From the NCBI GenBank assembly GCA_016508695.1, contig VNKQ01000006.1:1736001-1800000 (forward strand): a stretch of 64,000 bases of DNA. Direction: 5' to 3'. A model generated the notes under the pieces. That model saw nothing but the letters and a program-made list of their open reading frames with translations. It searched no databases and was not told the origin of the DNA. The number at the start of each line of letters is the position of its first letter. Position 1 is the first letter of the stretch. Positions 1 through 10,869 of this stretch are shown here, piece after piece. Made by a program: the position numbers and the translations under genes. This stretch comes from Hyphodiscus hymeniophilus. Its lineage: Eukaryota; Ascomycota; Leotiomycetes; Helotiales; Hyphodiscaceae.

Positions 1-390
1 GTCCGAGGAGGTGGTTAGGTAGACGTGTGTGATGTCGTTTGGGAGGAGGAGGTAGACTGGTGGTAGGCCATTTTGAGCTTGTTGTGTGGCTGGTGAGTTT
101 AACTCCGAGAAATTGCTGTGTGTAGAGTAGGGATGTGATAGGGAGTTGGGATATGCGTAGGATGGTGGCAGTCCCTTTTCGAGATCTGATGGCGTGGGAG
201 GGACGGAGAGCGCGAAGATAGGCGAGGAGGCGGATTGGTTTGGTGAGGCTGCTATCGCTGTGTTGTAGGGTGGTGGGGTTGAGGGAGGGGTGATGCGGAT
301 TGAGGGTATGATACTAGAGTCGGTGTCTTCGTTGTCACTGTATGGGGTGATGTATGAATTCAAAGTGGATTGGGGAGTGGATGGTCCCAT
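1..390 (-). CDS. Partial hypothetical protein, N-terminal 130 residues, cut by window edge
   Basis: Reading the minus strand from an ATG at 388-390 gives 130 codons with no stop to the window edge. The gene therefore continues to the left and only its N-terminus is visible. The peptide is rich in Pro, Ser and Thr, with clusters such as PPSTPPPYN and SVPPTPSDLEKGLPPSY, so this part is probably disordered. No signal peptide or membrane segment is seen. The absence of stops, the balanced third-position use and the start codon support real coding sequence. I do not recognise the family and assign no function. Such SP/TP-rich N-termini often carry phosphorylation sites, but that is inference from composition. 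Confidence 0.6.
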   Translation of the reverse strand, partial: MGPSTPQSTLNSYITPYSDNEDTDSSIIPSIRITPPSTPPPYNTAIAASPNQSASSPIFALSVPPTPSDLEKGLPPSYAYPNSLSHPYSTHSNFSELNSPATQQAQNGLPPVYLLLPNDITHVYLTTSSD

Positions 391-3300
391 CTTGAGTTTG
401 GACTCGACTGCGAGGTTTAAAAAGCTCTGTTGTTGAGAACTCGAAGTGAAAGCTTGGAAATGACAGCTTATTTCTTTTCATTTTTTTTTGCTATGATTGT
501 GGAGACTATATGCTCTTCCTGCATTTGCTTGTTTTCGTAGGTATTGGGCATGATCGCCTTCGTTGTTGGATGCAGACGGGATTCGGGTCGGGTCGACGAC
601 CACATGTCCGCTTTCGGAACAAAACCTTGAATTGCAGCTGGCCTGGAAGCTCACTAGAACACAGGATCTATTCTTGGACGATCCAGTCTAATTAGTCAAA
701 AAGCGCATAGGTTTCATATTCTTCAATTTAGCTCTCATATGGAAGCGTACATTCCCCAGCCCCCTCAAAGCATTTCATATTGCACGACCATTCGACCGCC
801 AGCTTCGCTCTTTATTTCCTCGAAATCGATCATTGAGGCAATCAGTTCAAACATATATAGCAATTTGAATTGTTGTGTGGTAATTTCATTATTTGTATTT
901 GCAGGCACTTATTCCACGATTTTGCAGCATCAGAGTCAATACAGGGAGTCTTCGACATGCGCACTAAAATAACAAAGAGTCAACAAACAAAGCTAAGTCA
1001 GTCATTGCCGCGTCTCCTTGATTGGAGAAACTAAAAATATGAGGCAGGTGCTGACTGTTCCTTTTGTCAAAAAAGGGGGAGAAGTTGACATATCCAACAA
1101 TCGACCTAAATTATTTAGATGAGAGAGAATTATTATAGCTACAACATACTGCTTTACTGTGAGAGAATGACAGGCCTTTCGTAAAATTAATGAATTTTAA
1201 GGTGACAGAAGCGGTAGAACAGCAAGTACATTGCCCTGGTGACGGATAGTCTAGCTGCGAATGCTCTTCGTGTTTTCAGCAGCACCTTCGACCGACCTAT
1301 CTACTCCGATTCAATTGAAGTCTCGTTTGAAATAAATATCACTTTACGGCAATACTTGCCTTTTTTTCCCCGGCTTGCAAATAGAAATCTTTCACGGTCT
1401 CTTCAACGTCAACTCCCACGTGACACGCCCCCTTTTTTATACGACATAATGTAGCATTATTGGATCAGCTGGTCAGTCGATTCAGCATAGAGCATTTCCG
1501 GTCATCAAATCTTCAACCAACTCGAACCTGAAACCTTCAAACTTTCAACCTCATACACGCAAAACACTTTTCTCCTCTCACACGCCAGCAAGTGCTCTTC
1601 CTCCTTTCTCCACGCCAGTCAACATCCTCCACCACCCCAGAACTGGCTGCGAAGTAGACAGTACCTGAGGCTACAACTGGTAATCGAGTCTTGTCCAGCT
1701 CCATCCATGCTTTGCCAAGATCGCGCGACAGGATCAACCTTCTTATGGAATTCGGGAAACAGCCAACCACACTACCGCATTCAGCGATCAACTGCCAGCC
1801 CCAAAGCGTTTCCTCAGTCGTCGACTCAAAGAATCTTTCGAAAAGCCACATCTAGAACAGCTTAATCAAGCTTCGGACTTCATTTCATTACCTTCGCACC
1901 GGAAAACAAAGCTTCCAACAGTCATCGATTCCTGTGCCATTTCAAATACTTCGAAATATGCTCGACTCGCTCGACACTTGAAAGTTTCGCAGAAAGCCTC
2001 GATATCTACTTGCGGGTCTCGATTCTCCATGTTCATGAGTACAATCGAGCCTGCGACTCTATTTCTGATCCACACCCTGTCAGCGACGGACGTACAGGGT
2101 TGGCTTCCACGATGAGCCATCGCTGTGTCTTTCGTACTGGGCCTGCTATTTTGGGACATTGGGGTGTCACAGTCAGTCGCTACCAGCCCTGCACATTCCA
2201 CAAATTTGGGAGGAATGCTTCCAATACTTTTCTCCAACCACCTTGACTGCGAAGCGAACTCAGCACCAGGCAGTGAGGAAGTTATCGGACTCGGGATCCC
2301 CAACTTGGCCAACAAAGTTGAATCTGTCGTTAGAGTGCGGAGAGTGTATGGTAAGAATCGACTTCGATCGTGTTTGAGCATGCACATCGGGCCTGGATCC
2401 TCTCGGTGTAGCCACCGTTATCACAAGAAGGCTTGCACGAAGCCATATTAAACGATACACTGAAGTGTTCGATGGAATATCATCAATGACGAACATACTC
2501 GAAAGGAATAGAGTGAGCGCAGAGTGCAAAAAGCAGTGGAATACATTGGGACGCAAGGCTCACCGAATGAATTATTGATGGGACAGTAAATGTATCAGCA
2601 CAGGAGGGTTTTCGATGTCACAGAAGCACTCCCGGCCACAATTTTTCTCAATATGACAAGGATATTCGTCAAGTCGTTCATCTTTCCATGTAGTAAGGGA
2701 AAAATATTCGACAGGCTCCGTACCTCATGGCCAACTACTGGGTTCCCATTGGGAAGGAAGCTAGCTAGGCAGTATATCTGGTCACTGAGCTGCAACAACG
2801 TGGCGGACGATTGGAAAGCCAAGAGCAAAGGCACCAAAGAGAGCAAAGGCCAGCGGAGAGAGCAAAGGCAAAGGCAAAGTTGGCAACGCTTGCTTTAACC
2901 CTCTGTAGAGATCAAAACCAGGATCCGGAAAGAAGCTCGATATTTAGATAGCTCGTTTGCCCATGATCGACAACAACACCCGTCTCGACATCGATTAACC
3001 TGTCGACGCATCCAATCCTATGGCTACCAAGGTTCACACAGACACAACGCCGCAATGGACGACAGTCCGTCAAGCTGTTGCAGAGCCTCATGCAGAGGCC
3101 CCCAAGTTCTGCAGCCCACACCATGCTCTCTAGTTCTGCAGTTCAATGCGAGTCACGCAAAGCTGTCCAACGCGAAGGCCACTCGGTATATATTCGTGCG
3201 AAAGACTTGACGAGAATTTTATCAAGGTATAACGAAAAGGAGTTGAGGTTACGAGAGCAGTGGCCAACTGAAACCTCGACTCATGCCGGAAGGAGTAGAT

Positions 3301-3400
3301 TTTGTCGCGAAGAACTGTGACAGATCCGCTAGAAACTATGCTTACTTCGTCGAATATCAAACTGTCGCAACAATTCGGAAAGCCGCACTTGCAGCTAATG
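391..3400. other. Intergenic, no supported gene
   Basis: Several short open frames occur on both strands, the longest being 173 codons on the minus strand at 1866-2387. They overlap one another, lack recognisable domains and show no convincing splice structure. The first few hundred bases (391-1200) are AT-rich and probably hold the promoter of the minus-strand gene at the left edge. I see nothing else I can name. Confidence 0.5.
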
Positions 3401-3417
3401 TCGACGGCAACGCTTCT

Positions 3418-5520
3418 TCAGCCATATTTTGCAGTGCAAGAAGCAAAGAAGAAACTGCAAGAATCCTGTTGACCAAGTACAAGGGGTAATAATGTGGTTA
3501 CTGCTTGAAGAATTCTTGAAGAATTCCGAGTGGCGGCAGTCTCAGATAGTTCTATCAACAATTTGGTACGACCAAGATTGAGCATGCCATCAGGGACTTC
3601 CACAACGAGGGTCCGAGGAGACTTCACAATTGGTCGGTCGAGCCAATCCAGATTTGCAAGCACACCATTGTCAAGCACTTGCCCAAAGTCAAAAGAAGAG
3701 AGAATACCATTCGCAATGCCATTGTCGCTGTTGATAACATAAGCCTCTGCAGCACCTAAGTCTTCATTTGAGTCCTGTCAACGCCGCCAATGCCTTCCAT
3801 GGGTAACACAATTGTTTTGCATCTCTGCATGTCGAAGAATAGGAATTTGGCCTCGACGATGGGTCCTAGTCTTGGCTTGCTACGACAGGCTTGTTGGTGT
3901 TTACGGCCATACTACTGTGGTTTAAAAGGAGGAGCTGAGCCCTGGGTCGTCTTCTTCTTTCAGCCGGTCATAAGCCAAAATTTTGCCAAATAAATTGGTA
4001 GCTCGACATTATCCAGAAAGCGTCGTGCACGCTGTTCCACGAGCTTGGGATAGTCATCCAATCCGCAGTGACTTCTATCCCGGGAATTCCCAGATGTGCG
4101 AGCTTGGTATTATATTTCGCGAATATGTTGCCTTCGTTGTGTTTGATTCCGTTCCCAATCTCGCTTCGAACGCGGGGAATCTTTTCGGAAGGTCGAGCTG
4201 TGCTATATTGTTTCCATCGGCTTAGCAACAATTTTGCGAAGCGGGTTCTCAGATAACATCCAAAGGCCAGAGCCAGAGCACAGCATGGAGATTTCGTCAG
4301 CGACCAGAGCAGCACGATTGCCGCTACAAACAACGCAAGTCAAGATTGACAGAAGCGCAACCTGGGCGGTTCCAGGCTCGAGGAGCTGCGATTGTACGTT
4401 TTCCTCGAAGGACCACTCCCTCAGGCGCCATTCGCTGCTTCTGCATTTGATTCGGTTCGTCCGTTTACTTGGTTTGGCCGCTCCCGTATCCTGAAATCCC
4501 ATGCAAAGCTTGATGAAGCTACATGTCCGGATCGCGCGAATGCGCGAATGATTAACGGATGGGCCCTTATTGTCCTCTCGAGCCAACTCGCACCTGTTTG
4601 CCCGATTCTTGCCAAACTTGAAGCAGAAGGGTAGGTTCTGGGGACTCCAAAACTCCCGTAGCGGGTTCATTCTGCCAACAACGGTGTCTACCGAAATTCC
4701 CCACCGCACCCAGCTCGTTGCCCACAGGCTTTCGTTGACTCTCCTCGTGTGTAGTCGGCTGGACCCTGCTGAACTTCTCCTGTATCCTCGCTCTTCAGTG
4801 CTGAGATAGTCTGTTCAGCATCAGGAAGTTGTCGCACGCTGCGTTGTATGTGTGCCCGTTATATCGAGTCTACGGTTTGAGGTGGTTTCCGACCTCTCTA
4901 ATAGCCTGCAGTCCCTTGTCTGACTGGAAGCCTCCGATGAGACCTACTCCAGCGTTTCCCTCGGCTGTCGAAAGCTTGTATGGTTCTCCTTCGGATCTGA
5001 CATTTCGAGAAGCTCGAGATCGACTGGATTTTGGTATTCGTCTTAGTATCTGGGGAGACTGGTAGTAATACGTGCAGAGGAATGTCTCCTCTCCAGTATA
5101 TCAGCTCACTTCCACCTTATTTCCAGCTCGCTACCGGTACCGAGCTCATACCAGTACCTCAAGCAAAATTTGCAGTCGGTCGTTTTCACTGATGGCCTTT
5201 GTCCACCATGCGAAACTGACGATTGAAGTACAAGTACAGTCCGTAAGGTATTGACGGTACAGTAGCGAGGGTCCGTGCTGCGCTAGGTAAAGGCTTGTCC
5301 CGTCCTCGTTTGACAGCATTCTCCCCCTTTTCATAACCGACACACTACTAACGACATTGATATTGATGTCAGGTAGTGCCCCTTGGTGACATAATCGGAT
5401 GGTGGCATCTGTTCGTGAGACAACATGCTGGCCCACATAATGATCTTGGATGAAAGGAACCGAGCATCCGTTCATGCTGCTCGTCGCTGCAATCAACACC
5501 TCAGGTTTGCTATGTGGCAT
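3418..5520 (-). pseudogene. Possible decayed protein-coding gene, minus strand
   Basis: On the minus strand, protein-like stretches appear in successive frames but are broken by stops and frame changes. A stretch at about 3418-3778 is open for roughly 118 codons without any ATG; it reads AEAYVINSDNGIANGILSSF and later LVVEVPDGMLNLGRTKLL. Just upstream, in another frame, is a piece containing GPIVEAKFLFFDMQ that ends in a stop at about 3755. At about 4806-5010 a further piece reads LSTAEGNAGVGLIGGFQSD and is then broken by two stops. A 124-codon frame lies at 5146-5520. The order is collinear, which fits one decayed gene, but I cannot name the family. The alternative is chance open frames. Confidence 0.3.
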
Positions 5521-7208
5521 CCTCCTAACCTGAATATAGCATCTCTTGTATCCATTCTACTACTCCAATGAGCGCTTGTATGTGTGTAGGTATGATATTG
5601 ATGGAATCGGTAGGACGCAATCTCTCTTGTGATATACAAAGGCAGAAGTAGCTACTGCTATTTCTGCCAGCTAGCGCGTAGTTTCCTAGATTGCTCGTCA
5701 GAAACAGGCCCATTCCCTAAGCATAAGCGTCTGTATACCTTCGGTCCCCATGTATGGCAAGCGCCTTGACGCTTTCGAGTCGTCCAAGGCTTGCTTATAG
5801 GTCACCAAGTGCTCTGCTCTCGTGCCATGCTGGACAGCAGTCAGTGTAGTCGTTGGCTGGAGGCGTGCTTCGGTTCTTTGAGGAGAGATTATGAGCCAGG
5901 CGGAAGGCTCCAGATGGTTTAACGTATTTATTATAGATTCGAAAGGTAATGCGTTGTTTCATAGCTCCCAGTCCACGTGGCCGTTTATGAGTGGATCAGT
6001 TGATTAGATTTTATAACCTCTTCGCCAGGAGTTTTTGCAACCAAGGCAGTTTTTCCCTTGCTTGATATTCCGTCCATATATCCAAACCTCGTCCTGTTGA
6101 CGTGGATTGCAATCTCTACTATTTTCAAATCATTGGCTTTGCAACAACTGTCTGTTCATATTCAATCGTGAAAATAATTGAGATGGTGCCCAGGAGCCTC
6201 GAAGTGAGGATTGTCTTCACGGCCAATCAGAGATCGGCTTTGCCTGTCGTCGATTTCCCACGAACTCTCCCCCACGATCTCTCAAATCTCCAATTCTCCT
6301 ACCCATACAACAACAACATCCTTTTGACAACTCCATCACAAGTTGACCACTTTCAGATCGGAGTCTCAGACAGCATCTACGTCTGATACTACGAACTCTC
6401 TACAATCGTAAGCAACTCTCCCGGCATACCTTCCTGTCGCCCCTCTGTTTGCTTGTTTATGACCTCCATTCATCCGCACGTTCTCTCAAAATCTTTTGAG
6501 CCATTCAACACCATAGCATTCCGCTGCGTACATCCTTGAAGCCCCAGATTATTTGAGAAAGCTCAGCAATCGGAATCGTGCGACCTCATATTGACTATTC
6601 TCGTCACAGCGTGAAGACTCCGTCGCGAGTACAATAAGAACAAAGTAAGCCTCCAATCCCAACAACGCCTCTCTACTCTACCTCGCTCTTCACACCTGAT
6701 GAATCTGCGCCCCCATCACTGCCTCTCTATCTCTCAAACAACCACAATTCTCAGACCTACCGAGGAAACGATGCTAATTGCTTCTCCAGCAATCCAATAC
6801 TCATAAAACAAGGTATGTCAAGGTGGCATCTCCTGCGCAACCTCAACATCATCGATCACTTCGAATTCAAGTCTCATGCTCTTCACATACTGGCGTTTAT
6901 TTGCCTTAATCTTGCACGATCCACCGAGATCCTCAACCTCCACTGAAGGATCGTGGCTTCAGTGCTCACCACATCCCGACATCCTTCTTTTCCGCAGTAC
7001 CTGACATCAATAATTCGACTCGATTCAATGATTGCCTGCTCCAATGTCGGGGAAATTTCGCTCTTTCACATCCTCAATTGCACCTAACGATTCAATTTAT
7101 CTCAACGATTACACATTCATCTTTTTAACCTTCGACTTTCGGCCTCTATCGTTCAACTTGATCTCAATCATTAACTTTCTCTGACTAACTTGCCTTCCTT
7201 TAGCCAAA
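5521..7208. other. Intergenic and long 5' leader of the helicase gene
   Basis: No supported gene. The last kilobase before 7209 is rich in C and T tracts (for example around 6250-6320 and 6660-7200), typical of transcribed leaders and core promoters of well-expressed filamentous-fungal genes. It contains several short upstream open frames. A 5' UTR intron is possible (GTAAGC-like donor near 6408, more candidates near 6645), but its ends cannot be fixed from sequence alone. Confidence 0.45.
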
Positions 7209-9740
7209 ATGTCATTCACTGGTGGTTTGGCTGCTGCGCTGCCAGACAACGGTGGTGAACCTGCTTCTAACCAAGCCGATGCTACTGCTCCTGCAGTCGA
7301 GGCTGCCGCTCCTGACACTCGCCCTCAAGATCATGGCTGGGTCGCCAAGCAGGGATACGACTATGAGCTGTATATGAAGTCTGCCAAGGACTTGGCTGAA
7401 GCCCAAGCTCGATTCACCGGCAAGGAGCCCCAAGTTGCTGTTGGTGGTTTGGCACAGGGCAAGATGGCCTTTGATGTTAGAACGCCGTCTCACCTGACTG
7501 ATTCCTCAGCTGATATTTTACAGGCTGCTGTTTACGAATGGAATGATGACTTCGGCGATGTCGGCCCCCGATTCGAGGAACTTGAGAAGCAATTGTTCGG
7601 TGCTGAGAACCACGTCCGTGCTGGAATCAACTTCGAGAAAGTCCAAAGCCTTGATGTTACTCAGGAGGGCAGTATTCGAGTGGTTCCGATCCGAAAATTC
7701 GAAGATGCCGCTCTTCATCCTGTTATGTTGGAGAACGTCCAGCTTGCCGGTTACGAGATCCCTACACCTATCCAACAATACTGCCTTCCTTCTATTGCGA
7801 AGGGTTATGATATTGTCGCTTGTGCCCAGACTGGTGAATACTTGCTGCCCTCTAAGCCCCGCTTGCTGAACCACCGTTTCATATTTGTTCCAACACTAAT
7901 TATCCAACAGGCTCTGGAAAAACTGCTGCTTTCTTGATCCCAATTCTTTCCAAGTTGATGGGTAAGGCTAAGAAGCTTGCTGCTCCTCGCCCTAATCCCG
8001 CCCTGTTCGAGCCTGGTATCACTCCTGGTGTCCGTGCCGAGCCGTTGGTTTTGATCGTCTGCCCTACTCGCGAGCTTGCCACTCAAATCTTTGACGAGGC
8101 ACGCCGTTTCTGTTACCGAACCATGTGTAAGTACATGTTCTGCTCTTTCCAGACGTGATGATTCTAATGCTACTGTAGTGCGACCTTGCGTCATCTATGG
8201 CGGTGGTCGTGTTGGTGACCAGATTCAGCAACTCTCAAAGGGCTGTGATCTTCTCATCGGTACTCCAGGTCGTTTGGTGGACTTCATCAATCGCCCTCAT
8301 GTCTTAACCCTCAAGCGCCTAAAGTACATGGTCATCGATGAGGCTGATGAAATGGTCAGCTCTGATTGGGAAACCGAGATGAAGACAATCATGTCTGGCG
8401 GGGGTTAGTGAAAACCTGAATTCACTTGCTTGTGGAGACATATATTTGAACTAACATATACACAGACCAAGAGGAAGGCAACATCACCTACATGATGTTT
8501 AGCGCTACTTTCCCAAAGATATGCCGTGACCTGGCCAAGGAGCAGTAAGTCATCAACATCGTGGAAGGTTTCCTCTCCCCAATCATTACTGACACTAAGT
8601 TCAGTCTTGCCCATGACCACGTTCGCATCCGTGTTGGTCGGGCCGGTTCCAGCACCGAGAACATCAAGCAGGACGTCGTCTACTGTGACGCTTCTATGAA
8701 GCGTAAGGCTCTCTGTGATTTACTACTTGCAGCTCCCCCTTGCCGTACTTTGATCTTCGTCAACTCTCAACGCGCTGCTGATGAAGTCGACGACTTTATC
8801 TTCAATGCTAATTTCCCATGCACCACATTGCATAGCGGTCGTACGCAGCTTGAGCGTGAAGATTCCATCCGTGCATTCCGCTCTGGAAAGGCACCCATCA
8901 TGATTGCAACTGGTGTTTCTGCTCGTGGCTTGGACGTTCACAATGTCTTGCACGTCATCAACTACGATCTTCCCAGTGCTCAATATGGTGGTATTGAGGA
9001 ATATACTCACCGTATTGGTAAGTCCAGTCCCTTCTCCCAGATCTATTGCGTTGATAACATTGGTTCCAGGACGTACTGGCCGCATTGGAAATCTCGGCCT
9101 GGCCACCTCATTCTACAATGAGCGTGATGCTGATCTGGCCGAGACTCTTGTGAAGACCATGTTGGAAACTCACCAAGCCATTCCCGACTTCCTTCAGTCT
9201 TTCATTCCTGAGGGTTTTACTCCTAAAGGAGAAGGTGACATCAATCTTCTCAAATTCGACGCTGATAGTGATAATGGTGAGGAGGATGCCACGGAGTCTG
9301 CTGAGGCTGCTGGTGGTGCTTGGGGAGCCCCAGAGGCTACATCTGGTTGGGGAGTCCCTGCCGCTGGTGGATTGGGCGAGCCAACTGAGAATCCTACAAC
9401 TCTTACTCCTGTTCCGGCTGATCCCACTTGGGCTGTTCAACCTGAGGTTCAGCAACCAACTGCCGTTAACCCTGTTGCCGTTGCTTCTTCTTGGGGCGCT
9501 ACACCTGTCAATCCTTCTTCTGTTGCACCAGTCAATTCCTGGGGCGCTGCACCTGTCAACCCTCCTTCGGCTGCACCGGTCAACTCTTGGGGCGCTGCAC
9601 CTGTCAACCCTCCATCGGCTGCACCCGCTAATTCTTGGGGCGCTCCACCTGTCGACCCTCCTTCGGCTGTTCCTCAACAGACCTGGGGCGCACCAACCCC
9701 CGCTGAATCAGCTCCAGCTCCCTATGATGATAGCTGGTAA
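7209..9740 (+). CDS. DEAD-box ATP-dependent RNA helicase, DED1/DDX3-like, with WG-repeat tail
   Basis: Spliced model join(7209..7475, 7524..7833, 7911..8126, 8179..8403, 8466..8544, 8605..9017, 9070..9740), 726 residues. The protein should unwind RNA duplexes using ATP, probably in translation initiation or mRNP remodelling in the cytoplasm. All DEAD-box motifs are visible in order: Q motif (YEIPTPIQ), I (AQTGSGKT, split by intron 2), Ia (PTRELATQ), Ib (TPGRLVDF), II (DEAD), III (SAT), IV (IFVNS), V (ATGVSARGLD) and VI (HRIGRTGRIG). The N-terminus holds an AAVYEWND block seen in a fungal DED1-like subfamily. The C-terminal region of about 150 residues is low in complexity and carries repeated WG motifs. 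The start sits in a good context (CAAAATG). Intron 1 (48 nt, GTTAGA donor) is inferred; reading through it keeps the frame and adds 16 residues. A second Ded1 paralogue elsewhere is likely but not testable here. Confidence 0.93.
9486..9690 (+). repeat. 48-bp coding tandem repeat encoding WG units
   Basis: Inside the last helicase exon a 48-bp unit is repeated four times (9486-9533, 9534-9581, 9582-9629, 9630-9677), followed by a partial fifth copy. Each unit encodes 16 residues of the form NSWGAAPVNPPSAAPV with small changes. Copies two and three are almost identical, while the outer ones have diverged, which suggests recent internal duplication. Confidence 0.9.
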
Positions 9741-10869
9741 ATGGTCCACTACATCTCTCAGAGTCTGAATTTTCGATCTTTTGGCTTTCTTCTGCGACGC
9801 ATCTACGAAAATCGTGTTGTTGCAGAAGCTCTCACTGGTATTCATTCAGCCCTAGCCCTTCAAAGGTTACGGGTCATTTGGTGGTGGTAAAGGGGACTTG
9901 TCTTGCTGAGCGCTTGCAGGGAAGTGAAGGGACTTTGCTTTGGACATAGAACTTCATGGAAGGTGCGAGGGAGTAAGGACATGTGTACATTCTCATAGAT
10001 TGCGCTGAGTAATTGGCTTTTCATAGGCAAATGATGCGCTTTCTGAATCCCTAACTTCATGAGCTTTTGTGATACCTTTGGATACCTCGCCGGAGGATCT
10101 GTATAAATCTTCATGTAGTGGATTGGGCAGCTCATTGGTTCTTGAGCAATTCTCGCGTAAGTGTAGCATTTGAGCACATGTAGTCTGTCCTGGCTTTTTC
10201 CACAAGGTAATGGACTCGATGTGTGGAGTCTAATAAGGCAACGACCATCCCCACTAGTATGAGAGCTCGCAACTTACTCCAAGTTGAGGACTCATATCGA
10301 TTTATTTGTTCGTTGGACTTTGAATGCAAGGCTTTCTTGCTCTTTCTCGATTTTCAGAAGGCCTTGCTTCGTTTCACAGTGTTTCACCAAACGGTCAAGG
10401 ACGACAAGGCTGAATTCAGACCTCAACTACCCAGTGAAGGTCGTTCGACTATTGATGTGGATGTCAGGCTCTCCTCGGAGCTGCACCTATACTCCCTCTC
10501 ATTTGAAGCAATACTTATCCGATGTGAAAATGGTCTTTGACTCAACAGGGCAGGCTCTTTCTTCGCGACGATAGGTTTAGGAAGCTTATGAGAATTGCAT
10601 CGCATGATAGAGGAGCGGCCTAGGGAATGTGGAATGGATGACTATACGATGAGGTTTAGGTTGGAAAGGAAAGTTGGACGGAAAATGATGACCTAGATCT
10701 TCGTAGTCAAGCGTCAAAATTTAGGATCACATTTCAGCGACTTTGCAGTTTTTGCGTCTAAATCTATGAGGTTTCTTCGTACATAATGGCGATCTTCTCG
10801 TATATCTGTTCTATAAGGAATGTTCTAAAAACCCGTCACCATACTAAATCCGTCTCATCAGCGTCAGAA
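9741..10869. other. Intergenic between convergent genes
   Basis: This stretch lies between the 3' ends of the helicase (+) and the amino acid permease (-) and must hold both 3' UTRs and polyadenylation sites. Short open frames at 10223-10574 and on the minus strand have no recognisable features and are not called. I see no RNA gene or repeat. Confidence 0.5.

Noticed and set aside
1866..2451. Overlapping 173-codon (-) and 108-codon (+) frames
   Set aside because: Both are open across the same DNA, neither shows a domain, and no splice extends them; chance open frames are as likely.
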